Below are positions 52,042-63,658 of a stretch of DNA of 64,000 nucleotides, piece after piece. Within the stretch, counting starts at the first letter, position 1. Each line of letters opens with the position of its first letter. The stretch is from assembly GCA_946902985.2 (NCBI GenBank), contig OX336393.1:46639131-46703130 (forward strand), read 5' to 3'. A program made the position numbers and the translations under genes. The notes beneath the pieces are model-generated. The model was given only the letters and a program-made list of their open reading frames with translations, was not told the origin of the DNA and did not search any database. The DNA comes from Meconema thalassinum (lineage: Eukaryota > Arthropoda > Insecta > Orthoptera > Tettigoniidae).

Positions 52042-55000
52042 CCACCTGGAACATCCGCACTCTAATGGACACTAACACAGAAAATCGACCACAAAGACGA
52101 ACAGCAATTGTTGCTCGTGAACTGAGGAGGTTTAGCATTGATATTGCTGCACTCAGTGAAACGATACTCGCAAATGAAGGACAATTGAAGGAACATGGAG
52201 GAGGCTACACCTTCTTTTGGAAGGGGAAAGAGGCTAATGAACCACGTATTCATGGAGTTGGTTTTGCCATTAAGAATGAACTCATTGATCATCTTGATGA
52301 GCTTCCATTTGGTGTAAATGAAAGGCTTATGACCCTACGCCTCAAGCTCAGTAATTATCAAAGAGCAACTATAATAAGCGCATATGCTCCAACTCTCACC
52401 TCTGAAGAGGACCAAAAGGAAGAATTCTACTCCCAAATCGATGAGCTTCTGAAAAATATACCACAGTCTGATAAGATCATTCTCCTCGGGGATTTCAATG
52501 CCCGTGTTGGTAGGGACTCAACACTGTGGACAGGTGTAATTGGGAAGTAAGGTGTTGGTAACAGCAATCATAATGGGACTCTTCTCCTAACTAAATGTTC
52601 TGAATATAACCTTGTCATTACAAATACACTCTTCCGACAGAAGGACAAATTTAAGACATCATGGCAACATCCAAGATCAAAACATTGGCACCTAATTGAT
52701 TATGTGATAGTGCGTGCCCGAGATCAGCATGATGTACTCATCACAAGAGCTCTGACAAGTGCTGATGACTGTTGGACTGATCACAGACTGATCCGATCTG
52801 TTATGGCTCTGCGAATTCCCCAGAAATGTAGAAAGCAGGGAAAGCTCGTAAGACGTAAGGTCAATACCGAACTTCTTAAAGATGATAATGTTAAATCAAA
52901 GTTACATAAACTACTTGGTGAAAGGCTGCCTGATGATTATCCAGAAAATATAGAAGAACACTGGCAAATGTTCAAGTCAGCAGTACTCGCAGCCTGCGAA
53001 GAGTCAGCTGGTTTTGCTAAGAAAAAGCATCAAGACTGGTTTGATGAGAATGACCAAGAAATTCAATTTCTTATAGATGAGAAGAGGAAAGCGCTCAATG
53101 CATGGAAAAATAACCCTAAATCTGCATCCAAAAAACAACTTTATCAAGATGCCAAGGCTGAAGTCCAAAAGAGAACTCGAGCCATGAAAAACCATTGGTG
53201 GGTATCTAAATCACATGAAATGGAGTATCTAGCTGAGACCAACAATACACATGCTTTCTTCAGTGCAACAAAAGTAGTCTATGGACCATCCCGTCACACC
53301 GTAAATCCTCTAAAATCAAAAGATGATACTGAACTTCTCCGAGACACTTGTTCAATCAACTCCCGCTGAAGGGAACATTTTGACGAACTACTGAACAGGG
53401 ATACCCACGTCAATGATAACATTTTAAGCAAAATTCCTCAGAGACCAGTACAAACTCAGCTTGATGAAGGTCCCTCCCTACTAGAAGTTGAAACTGCTAT
53501 TAATCAACTCAAGAATAATAAGGCAGCAGGTATAGATGGGATTCCAGCTGAACTATTTAAAGATGGGGGCACTGTACTAGTTCACCACACTCACAAGCTC
53601 GTTGACAAGATATGGAAAACAGAAACGATCCCAGATGATCTCAGGGATGCCTTGATAGTAGTAATCTTTAGAAAGGGTGACAGAGCTCAATGTGGCAACT
53701 ATCGTGGAATATCCCTGCTTTCTGTAGCTGGAAAAATTCTTGCCAGAATCCTGTCTAATCGTCTTAAACCTTTGGCTGAAGAATCACTACCTGAAACCCA
53801 ATGTGGATTTAGACCCAATCGGGGAAAAACTGATGTGATCTTCTGTGCTAGACAGATGCAAGAAAAATGTAGGGAACAAGATCACCCTCTTTATATGGTC
53901 TTCATTGATATCGTCAAGGCTTTCGATTCAGTCAATAGAGAAGCTCTTTGGAAAATCCTAGCTCGAATTGGATGTCCTCCAAAATTCATTCAGATCATTA
54001 GAATACTCCATGATAATATGAAGGGCTCAGTTCTTAACAGCAATGGGCCTGGAGAACCCTTTAAGATCACAACAGGTGTCAAGCAAGGATGTGTGATCGC
54101 CCCAACATTATTCTCAATTTTTGTTGGCGCTATGCTTCACCTGATCAAAGAAAAAGTTCCGCATGGTGTAGATATTGAATACAGGACTGACGGAGGATTA
54201 TTCAATCTTAGCAGACTGCGAGCAAAGACAAAGGTATCTACAGGTTCCGTTCTCGAACTCCAATATGCTGACGACAATGTTATATTGGAAAACTCGCTAG
54301 ACGATCTTGAGGCGGCTCTGAATGCTTTTAATGACGCGTATAAGTGCATAGGTCTGGAAATAAACACCAGTAAAACGCAAATTATCCATCAACCTGCTAC
54401 GTCCAACTGTAATGCTGCTGGTTTTCCCATTATGATCAACGGGGACAACTTAAAATACATTGAACACTTCCCTTACCTGGGCAGTCATCTCTCAGCAAAT
54501 GCTAACATTGATGCTGAAATCCAATATCGCCTTAAATGTGCTAGTGCAGCGTTTGGGCGCCTGCGAAAAAGGGTGTTTGACAACCATGACATCAGTACTC
54601 CAACCAAATTGCATGTGTACCAAGCTGTTGTAATACCTTCTCTGCTTTATGGTTGCGAAACCTGGACTACCTACAGAAGGCACTTTAAGTGTTTGGAAAA
54701 GTACCATCAGCGTTGCATCAGGAGAATTCTTGGAGTTAAGTGGCAGGACCGACGCACCAACATTAGTGTCCTGGAGGAAGCAAATACTACCAGCATTGAG
54801 GCTATGATATTAAAGCATCAGCTTCGATGGGCAGGACATGTTGTTCGCATGCCTGAACGTCGTCTTCCAAAACAAATCATGTACTGCCAGTTGCGGATTG
54901 GACAGAGAAAGCAAGGAGGGCAACGGAAACGCTTCAAAGACGTCCTAAAATACAATTTAAACAAATGTCAAATCATCACGGATAAATGGGAGACTACAGC

Positions 55001-55274
55001 ATCAAATCGTGAAGTATGGCGTCGCTTCGTCCACCAAGGTCCACTATGTTTCGAACAACATCGACGAAGCCGTGAGACTGAGAAGTACAATGCGAGGAAA
55101 GAGCGTGAGGTTTATAGGAAGATCAACCCACAAGAGCCAGTGGTTGCTCCGAACAACGTGTGTCGCTACTGTGGGCGAGTTTGTGTTTCCAGGATTGGAC
55201 TATATAGTCATCTAAGAACTCACCTTTAGAAGACAATCTTACTCGAGAACGAGTGATAGCCTATTATTATTTAT
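52042..55274 (+). mobile_element. Non-LTR retrotransposon (LINE), nearly full ORF, inserted in a minisatellite
   Basis: It is bounded by TACAGCCTAACGC on the left (52030-52042) and right (55275-55287), which is compatible with a target duplication, although the surrounding array also repeats this word. It ends in a short TATTATTATTTATT tail. It encodes an apurinic endonuclease domain and RT in one frame. The 5' end begins at the endonuclease, so it may be slightly truncated. Confidence 0.88.
52044..55229 (+). pseudogene. LINE endonuclease-reverse transcriptase, two premature stops
   Basis: One reading frame of about 1,060 codons carries stops at 52548-52550 (TAA) and 53367-53369 (TGA). Endonuclease motifs: TWNIRTL at the start, ALSET, ISAYAPT, LGDFNARVG, and the SDH-like WTDHRLI. 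RT motifs: NYRGISLLSV, QCGFRPNRGKTD, YMVFIDIVKAFDSV, GVKQGCVIAPTLFSIF and LQYADDNVI (YADD intact). After RT come FPYLGSHLS, LYGCETWTTY, LRWAGHVVRMPERRLPK and a C-terminal C2H2-like finger (CRYCGRVC...HLRTH). The TGA falls where the family usually has Trp, so a G-to-A change is likely. It would copy its RNA at nicked target DNA. The clade is not certain (RTE-like). Confidence 0.9.
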
Positions 55275-55735
55275 TACAGCCTAACGCGTCTAGATCAATG
55301 GTTTTGACTATGGTTACAGCCTAACGCGTCCAGATGAATGGTTTTGACAATGGTTACAGCCTAACGCTTCCAGATCAATGGTTTTGTCAATGGTTACAAC
55401 CAAACGCGTCCAGATCAATAGTTTTGACTATGCTTACTGCCTAACGCGCCCAGCTCAATGGTTTTGACAATGGTTACAGCCTAACACATCCAGATGAATG
55501 GTTTTGATAATTGTTACAACCTTACGCGTCCAGCTCAATGGTTTTGACAATGGTTACAGCGTAACGCTGCCAGATCAATAGTTTTGACTATGCTTACTGC
55601 CTAACGCGCCCAGCTCAATGGTTTTGACAATGGTTACAGCCTAACACATCCAGATGAATGGTTTTGACAATTGTTACAGCCTTACGCGTCCAGCTCAATG
55701 GTTTTGACAATGGTCACAGCCTAACGCGTCCAGAT
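55275..55735. repeat. 40-bp minisatellite, right block
   Basis: About 11 more diverged copies of the same 40-bp unit as the left block. It ends at CCAGATTTTTT. Confidence 0.92.
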
Positions 55736-56395
55736 TTTTTAGTGGTGGTGTCGTGTGGTGTATTTTGTATTGGACACGTTGGCAACGGGTGACAACGGGT
55801 ACGACGTACTGTGTGACGTCAATGTTAGATGGCGCCGAATCGTAAGAATTAACTGTTATTGGCAGTAGAAGGAATTATTTCCGCTGCAGCAATGTCGATG
55901 GAAATCGAAAAATGAACAATTTAAGTTAAGGACTCCCAGGAGGCATGTGAATCAAATGATATATATATTTTCAATATTTTGCCTTGTGAAAGTGACATAA
56001 GGGAGGAATACCTCAAGAAGAATTAATCAAAATGTTACTTAATTATTGGTTGTCATGATTCGAACATCCCCATTTTGTAGATAAAAGCGTGTTGTTTTGT
56101 AATAATAACTTGTTTTTTTCATGTTAGGACATGTAAATACTTGTTTCCCTCCAAATGTAATTGGGCACAATTAGTGTTGACCGACTGAAAAGCTTTCTTT
56201 AATAAAATACTGTACAGTAAACATTAGATTTATTATGTATGAATTGATGCCAATGGCCATAGCAGGGTATTTCAATTGAACGGCCGAGGGCTCCCAGCAA
56301 ATTCAATTTCAAGTACTTCCAACTTTGGTTACCAGAGATGCCACTGTCACTGACACCTAGCTGTGAACATTGTAGCGTTTCTAACCATCCAAATA
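55736..56395. other. Unassigned sequence
   Basis: No feature recognised. Confidence 0.35.
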
Positions 56396-57214
56396 CAGGG
56401 TGTAACAAAATGCTGGACACATTCCTCACACGTAGACGAAGGCACTATGTTACATGGACATGGGTCCGGAAACACTTTGTTTCCATGTTACACCTCATTG
56501 TCCCCAACTCATTTATCATGGGGATCACACAAGAACAGAACGTTAGAATCGTGGGGAGCATGCACTCTTGGTTACGTCTGGTTACGTTGTCATTACCGTA
56601 GGTGCACCGCCAGTGGTTAGTTTTACATGGCCCTGTTGCCATGCGACTAAGCATATGTGCCTTTAACTGTGCGACAAAACATGTACTTCATGCACGATGG
56701 AGCACCTCCTCATTTTAGTGCTAATGTCCGTCGGCTTCTAAATAACATATTTGGTGACAGATAGATAGGTAGAGGTGGACCAATTGCCTGGCCTCCACGC
56801 TCTCCAGACCTAAACCAACTGGACTTTTATTTGTGAGGACATTTGAAAGCTCTTGTGTATCGAACCCCAGTACAAGATGTTCAGAGTCTCCGTGTCCGTA
56901 TTATGGAAGGCTGCGAAACCATAAGCAGTGCTCCCGGGATACAGCAGCGTATCCGAGATTCACTACGACGGTGGGTTGTTGCATGTATCAATGCGCACGG
57001 AGGGCATATTGGACATCTCCTGTGAGCAAGAGTTGCATGTGGTACGCTGGTACATTCTGTTCTTGTGTGATTCCCATGCGTAATGAGTTGGAGACAATGA
57101 GGTATAACATGGAAACAAAGTGTTTCCGGACCCATGTTCATATAACATAATGTCTTCGTCTACGTGTGAGGAATGTGTCCAGAATTTTGTGCAGTACATT
57201 TTTGTTACACGCTG
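56396..57214 (+). mobile_element. Mariner-like element with long (about 150-bp) TIRs, degraded transposase
   Basis: The ends CAGGGTGTAACAAAA and its inverse CAGCGTGTAACAAAA are flanked by TA. The inverted arms at 56396-56545 and about 57050-57214 share CATTCCTCACACGTAGACGA and GGTCCGGAAACACTTTG. Between them is a transposase C-terminal half on the plus strand: MYFMHDGAPPHFSANVRRLL, then a stop, IGRGGPIAWPPRSPDLN, a stop in place of the usual Trp, and CINAHGGHIGHLL. The 5' half of the transposase is missing. Confidence 0.8.
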
Positions 57215-57244
57215 TATAACCTACAAATTCGGATACACACTACT

Positions 57245-57413
57245 AATTGTAATGGTAGGTTCTTTTACTTGCCATAAATCTATAACATGGGCATTACATC
57301 CCCTCTGAAGAAAGCCATACTGAAGGATTTTAACGCTCTTAAAACTCTGACGACCTCGGCCAGGTTTGAACCCACGATCTTGGGCATAGCAGTTCAGCAT
57401 TCTACCGACTAAA
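57245..57413 (-). mobile_element. SINE-A, head fragment
   Basis: On the minus strand it reads CGGTAGAATGCTGAACTGC, GGGTTCAAACC, TAAGAGCGTTAAAATCC and ATAGATTTATGGCAAG, matching the first 170 bp of the copy at 49384. The 3' part is absent. Confidence 0.7.
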
Positions 57414-57699
57414 CCCTTATTTAGAGGACTAATGTGGGCGGACGTTTGTCTGTTAAATGGCGAATTTAAAAATTAGAACTTTTAATTTGAAGTTTTAGAA
57501 GAAATCTTTTTAAAAACCACGCGACCCATCACCCCACGCTTTGAGATGCGCAGTTCACGAGCGATAAAAATATCGACGTTGTACTAACGAATTATCTATA
57601 TTTTTGATTATCGAACGATTGTATTCCCCGCAGAACGTACAATTAAATGTGTTCTATTTCAATAAAGGCTGTATGTTGTCCTTGCAACCTTTTTTTTTT
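57414..57699. other. Unassigned sequence
   Basis: No feature recognised. Confidence 0.3.
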
Positions 57700-58027
57700 A
57701 GCGCGCGACTTTTAGTGCCGAGAGTGTCCAGGGACATGTTCGGCTCGCCAGAGTTTGTAGCTGCTTCTATGCGGACACCCATGGGGTGAGCTACAAGAAC
57801 CATCGCTTGTGGAGTGTTGTCTGGGGAGGAAAGTGTGATTGTAAGGACGAGGAATTGGAAGGTAGCGGCTGTGGCTTATATTTCGGCATTTGCCTGGAAG
57901 GAAGATGGGAAACCACAGAAGTCCATCTTCAAGGTTGCCGGCGAAGGGATTCGAACCTCCTCGCCTCCCGGATGTGAGCAAGCCCCTGCAGCCACGCCAT
58001 AACGACCACGGCTAACTCACCCGGCCT
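57700..58027 (-). mobile_element. SINE-B, tRNA-derived, sharing SINE-A 3' domain
   Basis: On the minus strand a tRNA-like head (TAGCCGTGGTCGTTATGGCG, then GGTTCGAATCCCTTCGCCGG) leads to a body distinct from SINE-A. The 3' domain CCCATGGGTGTCCGCAT...CTCTGGCGAG...CGGCACTAAAAG is the same as in SINE-A, and the copy ends in an A run. Confidence 0.7.
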
Positions 58028-58547
58028 CTTGCAACCATGATTATGGCTGATAAAATGACGTTTTTGGGGTAGTTATTTCGTCATTTCATTTGGTTGCGCT
58101 AATAAAAAGGAATGTTCTGCGCAGTTTTATTTATTCCTCTTACTGAAAGAGAAACAACAGAAAATTTGAAAACAAAAGCCAAATACAAAAGCAAAAAAAA
58201 AAAAGCTGAAACCATAAACAAAACTCAAGAAAGAACAATATAAAGAAATAAAGAACTAAAAATTTCAAACAAAAAATAAGTCATCAAAAGAACATTTTCA
58301 AAGATAAAAAATCAAACAAACATTTAAAATAAATTAAAAAATAGAAAAAGAATACTCGAAACAAAATTTTCACAAAGCAACCAGTGAGTTTATGTTAATA
58401 TCGTCCGGGCCACTAATTAACAAGGTTTTTCAGTAATTAGTATTCACTGTACTTTTAAAATAAGAAGCATTTGTGACGCACGTGCAGTAGATAGCACTTC
58501 TGTTTTGTTGTGGAAGTGGGCACGCAAACCTTTAAAAGAAATTCTGT
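58028..58547. other. Unassigned A-rich sequence
   Basis: Strongly A-rich (AAACAAAA-type words, 58150-58370). No gene is seen. Confidence 0.35.
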
Positions 58548-58600
58548 CCATTAAATCCGAAGTCCGTTGAATCGAGGTCCGCTAAATCGAAGGTTTACTG
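58548..58600 (-). mobile_element. Possible pogo/Tigger-type terminal repeat
   Basis: On the minus strand it reads CAGTAAACCTTCGATTTAGC then GGACCTCGATTCAACGGAC, a wording typical of pogo-group termini. No partner end was convincingly found. Confidence 0.35.
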
Positions 58601-58874
58601 TACTTACAATTGATCAGGGTGACGCAGTTCGCTATCTGATCGCGAGCCGGTGTGTAGCACTCTTTTAACTTCCTCTCAAGAAGGCTAATGTAATTCCTAA
58701 AGTAGATGGGGTGTGACTAACTTGTGGGAACTGCATCACCTAGTGGGCTCTGTACAACGTCTTGGCGGAGTGTCGAGTGGGTCAACCAAGATTCTGTCAA
58801 CTCCCAAGAAACTATGCACTTCGCATGAACCCTGGATCGATTCATCTCCATACTTAAGTCTTTCGAATGTGCGT

Positions 58875-59415
58875 CCTCGTTGTGTAGTGACTAGCATTCT
58901 TGGCTGTCACCACGTAGGCCCGGGTTCGATTCCCGGTTCCCCCAGGGGCTCACATCTACTGGGGCGTGGATTGGCAACCACGGGACCCCAGCTGACTCCG
59001 GCATTGCTTCAACTTGTACCGGGCTCCTCTCCGTCTTCTTTCCTGTCCACCTCTCTCGGTGAACTCTTCTTCTCTTCCGACCCCGAAGGTATTAGGGTAT
59101 CCGAGGCCTAGGGAGTCTCTTCTTATCCCGCCTTAATCGTCCCTTGTCTCATCTTTCCTGATTCCTCATTCTTCGAGAGGTCAGCCTTCTTTCTCTTTTC
59201 ATGTTATCTCCTGCCTTCTGCTCAAGACCCTCAAGGAGGCAGGGTGTATGTAGCCCCACCACTTCTGGTGCACCCTGGATATTGCTACACCCTCAAGGGC
59301 TCACGTCTGGTGAGTTTGGGAGTCGGCGACCTTGAGAGATTCCTGAGCTGGGTCCGGTTTTCCCCCCTTTTTCCATTGCCTCCGTGGCGGGCCCTCACCT
59401 CTTTCCCTTTTCTAT
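58875..59415 (+). mobile_element. SINE-like retroposon, third copy, with tRNA-like head
   Basis: A tRNA-like head (GTGTAGTGACTAGCATTC, then GGGTTCGATTCCCGG, 58877-58942) is followed directly by CCCCAGGGGCTCACATCTA and the same body blocks as 3465 and 24734. The minisatellite and ATC tail are absent here. It shows how the family begins. Confidence 0.7.
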
Positions 59416-60828
59416 CTGCGGTTCAGGCGGTGGGTGACGCGCTCCGCTGACTCATATCGTTAGTTCACACGTGTTTTGTCATTCATATGGACGTGTATCG
59501 GCAAAGCTTAGACGTTAGTGTTGCACATTTAGTGAGTATTGTGATTACTGTGATTGTTGGTCATGCCTAGACACCAATTCACATTACGCTAACGTGTGTG
59601 TATCCGTAATTCGTATATGAATAGCAAAAAATCTTGTTCTGAAACGAGACGAAAATTTCGAATCAAGTTTCTAGGAAGACCTGTGCCTATTGCCAATACA
59701 ATTAGGAGGCTCGCTAAACTATTCAAGTAAACAGGCTTCGTAAATAATAAGAGTTGACATACATTCTTTCAACAGAAGATTTCAGGTGTGTGTTACAAGA
59801 GAGGGAGGACATTTTAGGCATCGCCTATGAGCACTGTAAGTACACATTATTGAACATGTGTGGTAAAAGTGTGAAAGTGCGCGCCTGTCGCACGTTGAAC
59901 CGGGTACGCGCGCCCATGATCTGCACCAGTCACAGCCGGGTTAGCTTGCCGTGTTTAGCGGGGCGCACATAGATAATCACCCTTTACATAAATAATGAAG
60001 ATGAAATGACACTGAGATGGCGGATGATAATTTGTTTTAAACTAGTAAACTGGTTAAAATAATTATGTCGCTCTAATTGTTGTTGTGTTCGGTGACATCT
60101 CTCTATTTGACGTTTGGATGTTGTTTTGAGCGTGGAGAGGTCCGTGCTGCTCACCTTCGTGTTGTCGACCTCGCCTTCACTTTAGAGTTCACGCGTCAGT
60201 TGAAAGGTTCATATCGGAAACTCATCTCGTACGGAACGTATCGCTCCCTGCGCTGAATACGACAGAATGGTAAAACTGTCATCATTTCATCTCCATGGGA
60301 CGTATTATTCTGTTGTACGGATAGACTAGGGTATTCATACAGTGCTGCAGATATTCTGTGCATGGTAAATCAATTTCTGTTCAATAGAGCTTCTACTTCC
60401 AAAGCGACTCAGCATCTGGTGGCTTCATGATGCATAGTTTCCATGCAGAAGAGTGTGCGCTCATATTAGCACGCATCATTACATGATTGTCTTATTCTTC
60501 TTCAGAGATTTCTCTCCCAGGAGGGGTCCACCTTTTAGATATAATAATAACAATAATATCGTATGGCGTCGGGTGCCGGGTACAAGCTTTGCTATTTGCC
60601 GCGCAGAGGGCAGCGTACAAGTCGAAATTAGTCGTTCCTTGGAACGCTATGAAAGTCAAGGAGGTTACAGATCTAAACTCCGTGGCACTGCAGCGCTTTC
60701 TAGTGGAGAAAGGAGGAACTTTTTATGTTGGCGGAAAATCCCGGGATTAATTTTGCAATTATGAACTCGGCCTACTGAATTCAAATGGGTTCTTTAACAT
60801 GCCAACAACGTATGACATGGCAGCTTCA
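59416..60828. other. Unassigned sequence
   Basis: About 1.4 kb without a supported gene. The longest open frames (60453-60764 and an overlapping one) have no domain. Confidence 0.35.
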
Positions 60829-61185
60829 GTGACGTAGTTGGTAGCATTCTGATCTTCTATGCCCAAGGTCGCGGGTTCGACCCTGGACGAAGTCATCCGA
60901 TTATGTAAGAGCGTTAAAAATCCTTAATTTTATCTTCCTTTGGAAGGGAAGTAGAGCCGGCAGTCCCATGCCATAGATTTATGGCATGATAAAGAACCTT
61001 CCGCTAATTACACTTGTGTGAAGCTAAATTATAGTTTAGATTTGACTAACGCTCTTAGATTCCAACGTTCGTCGCCAGAAGCCGACTGTGGTGGCATCCA
61101 GTAACCAAGTTCAGAAATAGTTGGTCGTGGACGGTTGAGTTTGGTAGCAAAAGTTGGAACTACTTGAAAATCGAATGTCTCCAGT
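60829..61185 (+). mobile_element. SINE-A copy, 3' end missing
   Basis: The head is GTGACGTAGTTGGTAGCATTC and GGGTTCGACCC, and the body has TAAGAGCGTTAAAAATCC and ATAGATTTATGGCATG. It runs past GTTGGAACTACTTGAAA like the 49384 copy and then diverges. Confidence 0.7.
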
Positions 61186-61359
61186 TCTTACTTGAATTAA
61201 GCACATATAACTCACACTAATCCAGCCATCACAATAATTAACACCGGTTATCAGACAGATTCTACACACACCCAAAGTACACGGGGCTATATGACCGCAT
61301 TGTCGCAGCTCCTAAACTGAGGAACCAACCAGACAACGTAAGACATGCATGCCGTGATT

Positions 61360-61465
61360 TTTATTGCCTTTCAAAAATCACTTACCACGGTCAGGAGTGA
61401 ACCTGCAAGCTTGGGGTTGGTAGTCAGACACGATAACCGCTCGCCCACCGTGGCAAGCACCTTTT
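61360..61465 (-). mobile_element. tRNA-like SINE fragment
   Basis: On the minus strand it has GGTGGGCGAGCGGTTATCG (A box) and GCAGGTTCACTCCTG (B box) at tRNA-like spacing. No copy of the body is recognised. Confidence 0.45.
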
Positions 61466-61626
61466 AGATGAAATTACGCCACTTGGTGTAGTCTGTTACG
61501 ACGTCTGGGTAGAGATAAACCCTGTACTCGGCGATCCTCTTGAGGGACTAATGATCTTCTCGCTCCTGGTGGCGGGTAGAGAAACTACATTAATATGTCA
61601 TTTAGACTTTCACGGCCCGTGTTATT

Positions 61627-61682
61627 ATTCATAATGTTGAATTTTGGGCTTAGGCATAAGCCCAAAATTCAACATTATGAAT
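61627..61682. repeat. Perfect 26-bp inverted repeat with 4-bp loop
   Basis: ATTCATAATGTTGAATTTTG continuing to GGCTTA pairs perfectly with the sequence after the loop GGCA. The whole hairpin is 56 bp, with no mismatch seen. Confidence 0.9.
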
Positions 61683-61899
61683 ACATTAATATGGTGCATG
61701 AGCAGTCAGTAAGACGCAACAACAACCTTCTTTATCAGATCGCCCAGTTGCTTTCCTCTACCGAAAAGGTACACTATAGTTTACATGTTTCTAAGTATGC
61801 CCACCGCGCATTGCCATGAGAAATTTTCATAAATGTTTTCATTATAGATAGCTTTCCAATCGGTGAACAAACATTAGGTCGGGAGTACACGTATTAAAC

Positions 61900-62400
61900 A
61901 CCCTGTGTTTGAGTCTTCAGTCTTTTGACTGGTTTGATGCAGCTTTCCACCCTCCTTGTCTTGAGCTAATCGTTTAATCTCGACATACCTGTAGCTACCG
62001 CACCCTACATCCGAGGCAATCTGTGTAACATATTCTAACCTTGGTCTACCCCTACAGTTCTTGTCCTTGACCCTTCCTTCCATAACTAACCTTGCTATTT
62101 CTGGCTGTCTTAGTATGTGTCCTACCATCCTATCTCTTCTCATCATTAACAGTCTCCAGAAACTTCTCTCTTCTCCCACTCGTCTCGTCTTAATACCTCT
62201 TCATCTGTAACCCTATCTACCCATCTGATCTTCACCATTCTCCTGTAACACTACATTTCAAACGCTTCAATTCTCCTCTTTTCTGCTGCGCCAAGAGTCC
62301 AAGTTTCATTTCCATAGAGCACCAGGCTCCAGACAATAGCTTTCAAAAGGACTTCCTAATACCTAAATCTATATTCGATGTCAACAGAGTTCCTGTGTCC
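61900..62400 (-). pseudogene. LINE remnant, same family as 23640-24335
   Basis: On the minus strand it has EAFEM, RRDRMVGHILRQPEIARLVM, EGRVKDKNCRGRPRLEYV and QIASDVGCGSYRYVEIKRLAQD, with stops and frame changes upstream. It matches the plus-strand remnant at 23640 over the whole C-terminal region and its 3' tail (CAGTC.AGACTGAAGAC). Confidence 0.7.
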
Positions 62401-63323
62401 GTCGTATAGATGTGACTGTATGTGGCCAAGTCTAGTCTTCCTAATGTGGTGAATATTACTGTATTCAGGATAATCTTCAACTATTAAAGACCTGGTTTCA
62501 AACTCTCCACGCATAAGCTAACAAGCCCTCTTTAAGCGCAAAGGGACCGCCGTTAATACCAGTCTAGGTTTATTGAAGAAAAAGATACATTGTACATCCT
62601 GAACCAATAACACGTTTCCCTTATTAATCCCTTATCTACCTTGGCTACATCGTTATATTGATGATGATCGCTTGACGATCGAAACTGGTCATCCAAGTGC
62701 ATTTATTAAACTCAAGTATTTTTTTCAGGTTTAGGGAATAACCCATCTCATTTGGGTACAAAGGCATCAAACTTTCGTTTTCACATATCAATTTGCTAAT
62801 CGTCTTGGTGGCAGAAACGTTTAGCTGAATGGAGGGAACTGCGCAAGTGGCTGAGATCGAGAATGAGAGACTCAGTACTTCCATTGATTTTCAATTTTAA
62901 GCCCCAAACCTCACAGTTTGCATTCAAAGTGCTCTGGCGGTGACGTTGTGATTCTATTGAATTGCACGAAAGCCAATTTTCATAGAGTCATTCCATGAAA
63001 TGAGGTAATGCAGTAAGGTTAGTGCATTGCGGCATAGCCGAGCATTCTCAGGTATGCTTCGCGACTGTAATGGTGGACTCATGAGCTCGAAACCCTTAAA
63101 CTGACAACGGTCACCCTTCGGTATGTTCCACAATCTTTTAAGGCATAAGTCGGGATTGTACCTTAGTACAAGTCTTGGGACACCTCCCCCGAGCTTTCAA
63201 TCTGAGAAGCACAGTTACACAACTTCAGTCACCACATGAACACAGGTTTTCAGACATGCTGAACATACACCCAAGTACACGGGGATGATGACCAAGATAT
63301 TTCAAGACCCTAAACAATTTATA
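62401..63323. other. Unassigned sequence
   Basis: No feature recognised. Confidence 0.35.
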
Positions 63324-63658
63324 CAGGGTGTCTTTTATGTACCTTTGGAGAATGATAGATCATGTAGGGGACGGGTATACAAGTAATTTGAGATAGGGAA
63401 CTTGGGGTCGGAGCGGCCTCCTTAACCCCTAAAATAAGGGTTGATTTAGGCCCTCCACCCTGTATGTTAGGCAACCGACCCAGGCCTCTATTACCTTTCT
63501 CAATCCTTTAACTCTTGGCAAGATCCATTTCACCATGTGGCGCTGGCGTAATGGATAGCGTTGCGATGCGAAAGGTCGATAATCCCGGGTTCGATTCCGG
63601 GCTTGGGCAAAATCTTTTTTTTTAATGTTATTTGTGGTATTGTAGTCACATGATACAG
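63324..63658 (+). mobile_element. Foldback-MITE relative, one arm only
   Basis: It starts CAGGGTGTCTTTTATGTACC and runs through the tRNA-like segment (GGCGTAATGGATAGCG, GGTTCGATTCCGGGC) and central loop (TATTGTAGTCACATGATACAG) in the orientation opposite to the 42904 copy. The second inverted arm is not present. Confidence 0.7.

Noticed and set aside
42904..63658. Inversion of the central loop between the MITE copies at 42904 and 63324
   Set aside because: The two copies are simply in opposite orientation; no internal flip is needed.
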